Below are positions 41,866 through 50,210 of a stretch of 64,000 nt of DNA, piece after piece (within the stretch, counting starts at the first letter, position 1; each line of letters starts with the position of its first letter). Location of the stretch: the NCBI RefSeq assembly GCF_007830055.1, contig NZ_VLLE01000002.1:693953-757952 (forward strand), read 5' to 3'. Position numbers and translations under genes: made by a program. The notes beneath the pieces are model-generated. The model ran no database searches. It saw nothing but the letters and a program-made list of their open reading frames with translations, and had not been told where the DNA came from. The DNA comes from Lacibacter cauensis. GTDB lineage: Bacteria; Bacteroidota; Bacteroidia; Chitinophagales; Chitinophagaceae.

Positions 41866-44800
41866 TCAGGTTGCCGCTGTAACTGCAGCAACATGGCCTG
41901 TTCGTTTTAAGACACCCCACTGTTGGCTCTCGCCTTTTATTGCTTTTTTTATTGCTCTGAAAAGTATGATGTACATCAATTGCCGGTATACCAACCGTTG
42001 CGGAATAAGCCAAACAAGCTTTGACATTTTTTCCTTTTCAAATGCAAATGCGATGGCGCCTACCACTACATCAATGAGCAAAAACAAGAGATAAAAGGTG
42101 CCAATTTTGCCAAGACTATTTGTATCATGCCTGTTCCATATAAGACTTATTAGCAACATCAGGTCTGCAAGTGGCGCAAGTACCGGCAACAATATCTGGA
42201 ACAGCAAAATGTTGGGCAATGCCATTAAGCCTAAACCTTTGTATTTGGGGCGAAAACAAGCATCCCTGTTTTTCCAAAAAGCCTGCATAATGCCGTAGCT
42301 CCAGCGAAACCGTTGTTTCATAAACTGGTTTAATGTTTCCGGTGCTTCTGTGATTGCGATGGCAGTTGTACAATTGACCACACGGTAGCCTTTACGCAGA
42401 ATACGGATAGTAAGATCGCAATCTTCTGCCAACGTATCGGTAGTAAAACCTCCTGCCAGCTCAATGGCTTCTTTGCTAAACGCACCTATAGCACCAGGTA
42501 CTACTGTAATACCATTGATGAGATCAAGCGCTCTCCTGTCGAAATTTTGTGCAGTAGTGTATTCAATGCTTTGCCATTTTGTGAGTAACGTATGTTGGTT
42601 GCCTACTCTTACATTTCCGGCTACAGCTCCTATTGTTTTTGCAGCACCAACCGTTTTTTGTGTCGTGAAAGGCTTCATCAAATGAAGCAATGCATCAGTT
42701 TTTAACTGTGTATCGGCATCAATACACACAACATACTCACTTTCAGCAAAACGAATGCCTTTATTGAGTGCCGAAGCTTTACCGCCGTTTTCTTTTGTAA
42801 GAATTGTAACTTTTTCGTTATGCTGAAATGCTTCTGTAACCCGTTGCAGTGTACTGTCTTTCGATCCGTCGTCGATAAACACAATCTTGAAATGCGGATA
42901 ATCCTGCAACAGCAGATTATTGATTGTGCGTACAGCATTTACTTCCTCATTATACGCAGGTACGATGATGCTTACGGGAGGATATTGTTTGCTGTCAACA
43001 TCAACAGGGCTTTTTTCTTCCTGCTTTCTTTTAAGTATGGCCATTACACCCATCATCACAATCTTAACTATGCCGAGAATGATCGCCAGCCAGAATGCAC
43101 CTGTCAGTATCCGCTGCAGCCAATATCCTGCGCCTGCAACACGGTTGTCAATTTGTATTAACCCACTTTGAACAGAAGGCATCAATTGATCATGATTTGT
43201 ATGCAGCAGCGAAGCAATTGAGGTGAAGGCGACTCCTCGTTTTTTAAAGTAATGGATGATGCGTGGTAATGCATCTACAGTTGCCTGTCTGTTTCCGCCC
43301 GCATCGTGCAGCAGTATAATTCCTTTCTCCGGATTTGCTTCGTACTGATGGATAACTCTGTTGTAAATACTGTCAGCTGTAATATGATCTTCCCAATCAT
43401 TCGGATCAATACTTTCACCTACAGCGTAATAACTTTTTTGTTTGCTTATTGCAATCGGCTTTAATTCTACTTCCTTTGTTGGTTCTGCATCTGCATTAAA
43501 AGGCGGTCTGAAAAGCACGGTACTTCTGCCTGTAACAGCTTCAATCAATAAGCGTGTTGCTTCCATTTCGGCTACCGCACGTTCTGTACTTACTTCTGCA
43601 ATATTGGGATGTGTGAACGTATGATTGCCGATTTCATAACCATCGGCTGCTAACTGTTTTAATAACGGCAAATTATTTTCGGCCTGTAATCCTACAACAA
43701 AAAAGGCGGCAGGTACTTTTTCTTTTTTCAGTATATCGATTATCTGCGGAGTGTATAAAGGATCAGGACCGTCATCAAACGTAAGTACAACCTGGTTATG
43801 AACGTTCCCATATTTTCGTATCACATACCTTGTTGGCAGCTGCACATATTGTTGCTCTGCAATAATTCCTTCTGCACTGTCTGCTTCAAGTTTAATTTTT
43901 CCCGGCTGTGGTGTAGTAATCACATTCAATACTTCTCCATCGCCTACATAGTCGGGGTGTTCTGTAGCCGCAGCAACAAATGCCAACTGTTTTATATCGA
44001 AAGGATGAAGTTTCAATGCTGCATCATCGAGGTTGCGACCATAAAACTTCCACAATCTTTCGTCCTCACTTCCTAAACGCCACAACGCCGTACCTGCGGT
44101 TTTATATTCATCTGCAAACCGTAGTGTATTAAAGTTTGTTGCAGCGTCAGTAAAATAAACTTTATGCGGTTGATTGTCTGCATCGGTATAGCTGTACTCA
44201 TTATTATACGTGTCGTTATTAAAATCAATAACTGCATTGTATTGTTTTGCTGTAGCTAATGCCTGCTGATAGGTGATGGTAGCCGCTTCCTGTTGCTCTT
44301 TCCAATCGTAGCCATAACCAGCTATGCCCAGTATTATTTTTTGAGGCGATACTTCTGCTGCTGTTTTGTCAAGCATTTTTTCAATCCAGCGCTGACTGCT
44401 TACTGCGCCGGGTACACTGCTGCTGTAATGCTCATCGTAAGCCATCAACACCAGGTAATCGTTGTATGTTGCAAGGAGGGAAAGATTGAAATCATTGTTA
44501 TCCGGCATAATATCCTGCGTTACCAGTAAACCCAATTTGTGCAGTTTGCTGTACAGTTCTTTCTGAAACGATACAGCGATCATATCTGACACTTCTTTGT
44601 ATTCTTCAAAATCAATATTGATACCTTGTAAGTTATACTGCCTGCAATACTTAACAATATCGTTAATCAGGCGTTCTCTTTTTTTCCTGTCTGTAAGTAT
44701 ACGGTGGAGCAGATCGCCATCGAATACGCCTTCTCCTTTTTGATCGTTGGTATTGTTTATGAGCGGAATGATTTTTACATGCGCTTGCTGCATCAGTTTT

Positions 44801-45264
44801 AAAGCTGAGTAGTCAATTGATGGGCGAAGCGTATCGGTAACCGGATCAATAAAAAACCATTCCGGAAAAACCATGTTGAGGTTGCTGATGTTTTTCTGAA
44901 GTGAGTAAAACGATTGCGGATCCCAGTCTACATAAAATGCGGCACGTATATTTTCCTGTGATGTTGCTGCAGGTTCACGCATCAGTTGTTCATTGTATTC
45001 CTTCGCTTTCAGAAATGCGTCGAAACCTTTATATTTTTGAAGCTCTTTTTTTGTAAGCCCGGCGGGAGCCGACGGTTTTATTAATTTATGTTCTGCTGAT
45101 TGACTGCTAAGCTCCGGTAGTGCTGGTTTTTTTTGCAATAGATAGGAAATGATCAAGGAGCAGATCATTAACAATACAATGAACATCGCACCACGTGATG
45201 TCCACAAAACCGCTTTCCATCTGAATGTTGATCTTGTTTCGAATACCTGTTTAGTCTGACTCAT
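41866..45264 (-). CDS. GH18-like / NodB polysaccharide deacetylase / GT2 membrane synthase fusion
   Basis: About 1132 residues from the ATG at 45264. A membrane anchor (about 27-45) is followed by a GH18-like barrel (about 105-410) with QGINIDFEEY (Glu at about 220; the first Asp of the usual DGxDxDxE is absent, as in YaaH/SleL types), a NodB deacetylase (about 490-690) with VVLTFDDGPDP, GNHTFTHPN and LFRPPFNAD, a membrane span (about 720-745), and a GT2 domain (about 765-1000) with DDGSKDS, DADTQ, AEDCDLTIR and QRFRWSYGIMQAFW, followed by three more spans. GT2 of this kind makes beta-linked amino-sugar polymers, NodB deacetylates them, and GH18-like domains cut or bind them. The combination parallels PgaB plus PgaC for PNAG in one polypeptide. 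A DUF1003 gene precedes it. Confidence 0.85.
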   Translation of the reverse strand: MSQTKQVFETRSTFRWKAVLWTSRGAMFIVLLMICSLIISYLLQKKPALPELSSQSAEHKLIKPSAPAGLTKKELQKYKGFDAFLKAKEYNEQLMREPAATSQENIRAAFYVDWDPQSFYSLQKNISNLNMVFPEWFFIDPVTDTLRPSIDYSALKLMQQAHVKIIPLINNTNDQKGEGVFDGDLLHRILTDRKKRERLINDIVKYCRQYNLQGINIDFEEYKEVSDMIAVSFQKELYSKLHKLGLLVTQDIMPDNNDFNLSLLATYNDYLVLMAYDEHYSSSVPGAVSSQRWIEKMLDKTAAEVSPQKIILGIAGYGYDWKEQQEAATITYQQALATAKQYNAVIDFNNDTYNNEYSYTDADNQPHKVYFTDAATNFNTLRFADEYKTAGTALWRLGSEDERLWKFYGRNLDDAALKLHPFDIKQLAFVAAATEHPDYVGDGEVLNVITTPQPGKIKLEADSAEGIIAEQQYVQLPTRYVIRKYGNVHNQVVLTFDDGPDPLYTPQIIDILKKEKVPAAFFVVGLQAENNLPLLKQLAADGYEIGNHTFTHPNIAEVSTERAVAEMEATRLLIEAVTGRSTVLFRPPFNADAEPTKEVELKPIAISKQKSYYAVGESIDPNDWEDHITADSIYNRVIHQYEANPEKGIILLHDAGGNRQATVDALPRIIHYFKKRGVAFTSIASLLHTNHDQLMPSVQSGLIQIDNRVAGAGYWLQRILTGAFWLAIILGIVKIVMMGVMAILKRKQEEKSPVDVDSKQYPPVSIIVPAYNEEVNAVRTINNLLLQDYPHFKIVFIDDGSKDSTLQRVTEAFQHNEKVTILTKENGGKASALNKGIRFAESEYVVCIDADTQLKTDALLHLMKPFTTQKTVGAAKTIGAVAGNVRVGNQHTLLTKWQSIEYTTAQNFDRRALDLINGITVVPGAIGAFSKEAIELAGGFTTDTLAEDCDLTIRILRKGYRVVNCTTAIAITEAPETLNQFMKQRFRWSYGIMQAFWKNRDACFRPKYKGLGLMALPNILLFQILLPVLAPLADLMLLISLIWNRHDTNSLGKIGTFYLLFLLIDVVVGAIAFAFEKEKMSKLVWLIPQRLVYRQLMYIILFRAIKKAIKGESQQWGVLKRTGHVAAVTAAT

Positions 45265-45282
45265 AAACACATGGTTTGATTA

Positions 45283-45990
45283 TCAGGCGGCATTACTGCG
45301 TGCATTGAGTTCATCTATAAAATCCCGCATTGCATCGGCCTGCATTTGTTGAATTTCAATTAAACTTTCCTGCTGATGAATAATGAGGTGATCAATTTTT
45401 TCGTGTAGCATGCGTATTTCCAGCTCACTTTTAAGATTGACCATGTAATCGTTTTTTGCACGGTCACGGTCTTTTTCCTCCTGTCTGTTTTGGCTCATCA
45501 TAATTACAGGAGCCTGGATAGCTGCAAGACAGGAAAGAAGTAAGTTGAGCAGAATAAACGGATAGGGATCAAATCCTTTGTTGTGAAGTGCAACAATGTT
45601 CAGGATCATCCAGCTTATAAGAAATAAACCGAAGAAACCGATGAACCGCCAGCTGCCGCCAAAACTTGCAATACGATCGGCCCAGCGTTGACCCCGTGTA
45701 GCTTCGTTCTTTACATCGCTTGCTTCGTCGGCAATAAGGTGGTTTTGGTTAATATTATCCAAAACTGTATGCTCCAGTTCGGTTAAGGTGCCAACTTCTT
45801 TTGCCAAAAGATTTTGAATATACAATTGCCGGTAGTAATTGAGTTCTGCAACTGCTATAAAATGGCTCTCGTTAAACTCCGGATGATCTTTCTGGATTTC
45901 TTTTAGCACCCCGTTTCTGATCGATTTACCGGATACACGTTCCGTTACTGAAAAGGTTTTGTGCGAAATGTCGCTGATGAAGTTCTGCAT
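45283..45990 (-). CDS. DUF1003 membrane protein
   Basis: About 235 residues from the ATG at 45990 (MQNFISDISHK). The DUF1003 core is RGQRWADRIASFGGSWRFIGFFGLFLISWMILN followed by DPYPFILLNLLLSCLAAIQAPVIMMSQNRQEEKDRDRAKNDY, in parts: two membrane spans and the conserved RQ..D.R loop. Long helical segments follow at the C-terminus. The family is uncharacterised. It is on the same strand, 18 bp upstream of the fusion gene, and may be cotranscribed. The longer frame to 46044 adds residues with no support. Confidence 0.78.
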   Translation of the reverse strand: MQNFISDISHKTFSVTERVSGKSIRNGVLKEIQKDHPEFNESHFIAVAELNYYRQLYIQNLLAKEVGTLTELEHTVLDNINQNHLIADEASDVKNEATRGQRWADRIASFGGSWRFIGFFGLFLISWMILNIVALHNKGFDPYPFILLNLLLSCLAAIQAPVIMMSQNRQEEKDRDRAKNDYMVNLKSELEIRMLHEKIDHLIIHQQESLIEIQQMQADAMRDFIDELNARSNAA

Positions 45991-46069
45991 TGCTGTACAT
46001 TGAACCATAAAGCTATTACAGCTTAACAGGATGTACTTTTTCAATCGTTGAACGGGCAGAAACTGTCGG

Positions 46070-48268
46070 TCAGCTGTTTGCTATACTTTGGTAAAACAGT
46101 TGTACCTCCTGCAGAGAATGCTTACATACTAATTGCAGGGCTGTATAAGTTTCGGTAAACTCTTTTTCATCGAGGAGATTATATTCCAGCTTGTCGAGTA
46201 GCGGGTCGAGCAACGGGTTAAGGCCCATAGCGGCGATGGTTGTTTTCAAACTATGCGCAGTTTGCTGTACTTCATTTGTTTTACCTTGGTTATACAACAT
46301 TTCCAGTTGCAGCAATTGATCGGGTAACAGGCTCATAAACTGTTCTGTAATTTTTTTCTCGTACGTACGATTACCCATCCCCACTTCTTTCAGATAGTCG
46401 AGATTAATGTACGTATAATTTGTGGTAGTACCCGTTAACGTATTGCGTGCAGTTGGATTGTTATTGTTTGTTGGAACAAACTTTTTAATGAGATCAAACA
46501 GCAGCTCTTCACGGATTGGCTTGGAGATGTACTCGTTCATTCCGTACTCCAGGCATTTCTCCCGTTCACCCGTCATTGCGTGTGCAGTCATTGCAATAAC
46601 CGGCAACTGCAGGTGCAATGTGTTTCGTATTTCCTGTGTTGTGGTATAGCCATCCATTTCGGGCATTTGTATGTCCATCAGCACAAGATCGTAGCTGTTC
46701 TTTTTCAATAGCTCAATTACTTCTTTGCCGTTTGCAGCTACATCGTACGCAATCTTTTTTTCATCAAACAAATACCGCAGTAATAGCTGGTTCATTACAT
46801 TATCTTCTGCCACCAGTAGTTTTACCTGTTTCATTTCATCCGGTAACAACTGTTTTTGTTCAGGCAGAACAGTTGCAGAACGGTTGTCTGTAACAATCCG
46901 GAAAGGAAGTTCAATTGTAAACATGGTGCCTTCGCCTGGTTTACTTTTAACGGTAATGGAGCCGTTTTGAAGTTCCACCAGGTCTTTCACAATTGCCAGC
47001 CCTAATCCTGTTCCTCCATATTTGCGTGTTACTGAATCTTCAGCCTGCTCAAAACGTTCAAAAATTGTTTTCAGTTTTTCTTCTTCAATACCAATACCGG
47101 TATCTTTCACAGTAATAACCACGTTAACAGTAGTAGGTGATGTTTCTTTTCCGCTTACGTCAATTGTAATTATTCCTTTTTCTGTAAACTTAGCGGCATT
47201 GCCTGCAAGGTTCACCAATGCCTGTGTAAGCCTGGTTGCATCTCCTTCGAGTAAATCAGGCAATCGATCATCGATTGTTACATGCATCTGCACATTTTTT
47301 TCTGCAAGCCTTGGCTGAAACATAGCTTCAACAGAATGCACAACCAATCGCAAACTAAACGGAGCAGCTTCAATTCGTAACATCCCCGCTTCAATTTTCG
47401 ACAAATCAAGAATATCGTTGACCACATGCAGCAAATTTTCACCTGAATGCTGAATGGTTTGCACATAAGCTGCCGATTCTGCATCGAGTTGTTTACGTTG
47501 CAGCAGATGCGTAAAACCAAGCACTGCGTTGAGTGGCGTTCGTATTTCATGGCTCATGTTTGCAAGAAAGTTTTCTTTCACTGCAGCTGCATCTCTTGCT
47601 TTTTTTTCCGATATATTCAACCGCTCAATAAGCGCCTGTTGCTGTCTTACCTTGTAAGTGATATACGTAAATATGAAGAATACTGAAGCAACGGCAATCA
47701 ATGCAATGATTACGCCAAGTGTTTTTGCTCTTCGGCCATTACGATCGGCTTGTAAGGTAAAAGATGTGATAGCCAGCTGGTGTAAACCATCAATTTGTGA
47801 ACAGGTGTTTTTGATAGCGTCAGTGATCAATTTGCTATCCTGGTTGTTGATCATGCGTTCTGCAGCAATCTTGCCTTGTAAACGAAATGTATCGAGAAGT
47901 GACCGATGGAATCGAATCCTGGATGTTACAAGCTGGTTGAGCCTGTTCAACAAAGGCTGCACAGAGCTGTCTGCAGTAAGTGTTGTTACTTTTTGAAGCG
48001 AAGTTGTAATTGCCTTTATTTCGGTATCAAGATGAGCCGGAGATATTCCAGCATCACTGATAACGGTGCCTCGGGCCTTGCTCTCCAATGCAGCTATATC
48101 TGTTTGCAGGCGTTGAAGATTCGCTTTTACTTCAAAGCCGTTGAGCATATTTTCGTTTCCGTTAATTAAACGGTCGATGCTGCGATTGGAATTGAATTGC
48201 AGAAAAACAATCAGCAGTATTGCTACTACGAAAATCGACAATAAAAAATATCGGAAACTGTGCTTCAT
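46070..48268 (-). CDS. Hybrid histidine kinase with receiver and HPt domains
   Basis: 732 residues. TM1 (8-25), a periplasmic helical sensor of CHASE3 type (30-180, with conserved LESKARGTVISD), TM2 (184-206), HisKA with MSHEIRTP (His240), HATPase with TLQALVNLAGNAAKF and GGTGLGLAIV (about 345-455), a receiver (482-600) with VLMDIQMPEMDG (Asp532), and a C-terminal HPt with TAHSLK (His672). The chain can therefore run a His-Asp-His relay in one protein, passing phosphate on to a separate receiver. The output regulator is not certain; the LytTR regulator at 50112 lies three genes upstream. The signal is unknown. Confidence 0.9.
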   Translation of the reverse strand: MKHSFRYFLLSIFVVAILLIVFLQFNSNRSIDRLINGNENMLNGFEVKANLQRLQTDIAALESKARGTVISDAGISPAHLDTEIKAITTSLQKVTTLTADSSVQPLLNRLNQLVTSRIRFHRSLLDTFRLQGKIAAERMINNQDSKLITDAIKNTCSQIDGLHQLAITSFTLQADRNGRRAKTLGVIIALIAVASVFFIFTYITYKVRQQQALIERLNISEKKARDAAAVKENFLANMSHEIRTPLNAVLGFTHLLQRKQLDAESAAYVQTIQHSGENLLHVVNDILDLSKIEAGMLRIEAAPFSLRLVVHSVEAMFQPRLAEKNVQMHVTIDDRLPDLLEGDATRLTQALVNLAGNAAKFTEKGIITIDVSGKETSPTTVNVVITVKDTGIGIEEEKLKTIFERFEQAEDSVTRKYGGTGLGLAIVKDLVELQNGSITVKSKPGEGTMFTIELPFRIVTDNRSATVLPEQKQLLPDEMKQVKLLVAEDNVMNQLLLRYLFDEKKIAYDVAANGKEVIELLKKNSYDLVLMDIQMPEMDGYTTTQEIRNTLHLQLPVIAMTAHAMTGEREKCLEYGMNEYISKPIREELLFDLIKKFVPTNNNNPTARNTLTGTTTNYTYINLDYLKEVGMGNRTYEKKITEQFMSLLPDQLLQLEMLYNQGKTNEVQQTAHSLKTTIAAMGLNPLLDPLLDKLEYNLLDEKEFTETYTALQLVCKHSLQEVQLFYQSIANS

Positions 48269-48302
48269 GTAACTGTTATCCTAAATTACAATAAATCATT
48301 CA

Positions 48303-48497
48303 TCAATGTGATGAATGTGAACGCATAACTCGTTGCAGAAGATTTGCCATCCACTTGATATCAACAATTACAAGCACGGCTGATACGATGGTTAGCCAAA
48401 TGCCTTTATGCCTGTCGATGCTGTCTAGAAACAGGTAGGACAGCACCACCAACAGGATGGTGAGAAGTACAAATAATATAATCTGTTTTACATTCAT
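48303..48497 (-). CDS. Small two-span membrane protein
   Basis: 64 residues: one hydrophobic span at about 5-24, a short charged loop (DSIDRHKG), a second span at about 33-50, then a basic His-rich tail (RVMRSHSSH). No family was recognised. The gene lies 34 bp upstream of the histidine kinase on the same strand, so it may be cotranscribed with it. It is short and may not be real, but the two-span pattern and the charged loop are unlikely for random sequence. Confidence 0.5.
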   Translation of the reverse strand: MNVKQIILFVLLTILLVVLSYLFLDSIDRHKGIWLTIVSAVLVIVDIKWMANLLQRVMRSHSSH

Positions 48498-48509
48498 AGT
48501 TAAAATAAA

Positions 48510-48533
48510 AGGGCCATATAGATATACAGCCCT
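48510..48533 (-). terminator. Possible terminator of the 49313 gene
   Basis: AGGGC/GCCCT arms with an AT-rich interior that can pair in part, followed on the minus strand by TTTTATTTT. Confidence 0.35.
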
Positions 48534-48623
48534 GTAACCAAAACCTAGTTGTGAGAAAAACTAAACATTCTTCAATGCTGTATTATTCAATCAAAAAGCA
48601 ACGTTTACTATTCGGCTGCAGCA

Positions 48624-49313
48624 TTATTGGCTAACCGTATTGTTCCCGGCTTCATGTTTGATGTATGTTTCAATTGTTTCGGGGTTCATGTAACGTTCGG
48701 TAGTACTCTCCCCTTTTTTGGCATACTTCGACCCTCGCCAATTGGCCGTATGCATTGTTTGCCGCACATATGCACTCCATGCTTCAAGCTCTTTACCAAG
48801 TCCATGCCGGATGCACAACTCGTCGGTATGAAATTCAAACCGATCAAGATATGTGGGCGACAAGTGACCAATTAAACAACGAGCCGATTGGGCAAACGAT
48901 TTTGTTGAAAAGTCTGCAACATGGCTCAGCTCATGCCCTAGTACACCAATTCGTGCTTCCTCCGGAAGTTTGTTTAAACTGATGGGTTCAATTGCTTTTG
49001 CTGTTTTGTTACTGATGATGATGACATAACTGCGGTGTTCTTTCGAACGAAACATGCTGAAAAACGAAGGCTTTGTTTTGAGTGTGCAGGCCGATTTGCG
49101 AAGCCTGAACGAAACAGGCACATCTTTCAGTTCCGGAAAATGCGCATACGCTGCAAGAATTTCTGTTTTGTAAGCGGCGGGAATTTTCCGGAGATGAGTC
49201 GGCTCTGTAGTGGCCTCAACTGTTGTTGCCGGTAATACAGTTTGTGCAGCAACCTGTCCTTCGAACAGACTGTTCAACAAGAAAAGAACGATTATTTGCT
49301 TTTTGAAATTCAT
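48624..49313 (-). CDS. Secreted metalloprotease-like protein with HEXXH
   Basis: 229 residues. A signal peptide (MNFKKQIIVLFLLNSLFEGQVAAQ) ends near residue 23. The zincin motif is GHELSHVADF (HEXXH near residue 128), and a third ligand may be in RFEFHTDELCIRHGLG about 30 residues later. An export signal plus HEXXH suggests a periplasmic or outer-membrane-facing zinc peptidase; substrates are unknown. No family name could be assigned. A 'HELSHVADF' context points to the gluzincin-like fold of small secreted peptidases of this phylum. Confidence 0.7.
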   Translation of the reverse strand: MNFKKQIIVLFLLNSLFEGQVAAQTVLPATTVEATTEPTHLRKIPAAYKTEILAAYAHFPELKDVPVSFRLRKSACTLKTKPSFFSMFRSKEHRSYVIIISNKTAKAIEPISLNKLPEEARIGVLGHELSHVADFSTKSFAQSARCLIGHLSPTYLDRFEFHTDELCIRHGLGKELEAWSAYVRQTMHTANWRGSKYAKKGESTTERYMNPETIETYIKHEAGNNTVSQ

Positions 49314-49416
49314 ATACTGTATTCAAAAGCAAACCTACTGCCGGGCGCCCGGAAACGAAGAGAGGATACGACGGAAACGTAAAATGAATCGGTGAAAGGG
49401 CAAAAAAGGCAGTTGG

Positions 49417-50112
49417 TTACAGGATGTTCATGCGCCTGTTGAGGGCTGCCCGGTAAGCATCGGCCACGGGTATAGGCTTTCCCTGAATGACCAATGCACC
49501 ATCCTGTATGCTGTCAATCTTGTTCAGTGCAGCAATATACGAACGGTGAACACGCACAAATTTAGAAGCCGGTAACCGTTCTTCCACCGTTTTTAAAGTA
49601 CTGTGAACGGCATAAAATTTCTGTGCTGTGTGAAGTTTAACATAGTCGCCCATTGCTTCAGCAAAGAGAATATCATCAATTTTTAACCGGCGGATAATAT
49701 TAGAATCTCTGATAAACACAAATTCCTGATCCTCCACCTTCACATCTTCCTTCTTGCTGTTAATTACTTCTCTTGCTCTGTCAATTGCCTGTATAAAACG
49801 GGAAACTGTTACAGGCTTTACCAGGTAATCTGCAACATTCAGTTCAAATGCTTCGGCTGCATATTCCTTTTTAGAGGTGGTGAATATAATTACCGGGCTG
49901 CTCTTTGCAAGATTGCGTGTTAGCTCCAAACCGCTCATGCCGGGCATTTCAATATCCAGTAATAACAAATCAACAGTTTGTTCCTGCAGAAAATTATACG
50001 CTTCTACTGCTGTTGCACATTCTGCAGTTACCACAAGATCTTTCACCTGTGTTGCCAGCTGCGCCATGGTAGTTCTTGCAATTATGTTATCATCAACGAT
50101 CAGGCAGTTCAT
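49417..50112 (-). CDS. LytTR-family response regulator
   Basis: 231 residues. Receiver (1-120) with VDDN, LLLLDIEMPGMSG (Asp about 54), FTTSKKEYAAEAFELNVADYLVKP; LytTR DNA-binding domain (about 135-231) with FVFIRDSNIIRRLKIDDILFAEAMGDYVKLHT and FVRVHRSYIAALNKI. LytTR regulators commonly control exopolysaccharide or autolysis genes and act with a separate histidine kinase. No sensor kinase of the usual LytS type is adjacent. The promoter is not clear: TATCTTTA (7 of 8 to the -7 consensus) lies a few nt before the ATG. Confidence 0.92.
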   Translation of the reverse strand: MNCLIVDDNIIARTTMAQLATQVKDLVVTAECATAVEAYNFLQEQTVDLLLLDIEMPGMSGLELTRNLAKSSPVIIFTTSKKEYAAEAFELNVADYLVKPVTVSRFIQAIDRAREVINSKKEDVKVEDQEFVFIRDSNIIRRLKIDDILFAEAMGDYVKLHTAQKFYAVHSTLKTVEERLPASKFVRVHRSYIAALNKIDSIQDGALVIQGKPIPVADAYRAALNRRMNIL

Positions 50113-50210
50113 ACACTAAAGATATAACAGGAATAATTTTAAATGATAAGAAACAAAAAACGCTGTCAGCGATTATTTGTTTTTCTGTAAGTGTTAACAA
50201 ACGTCTATCA

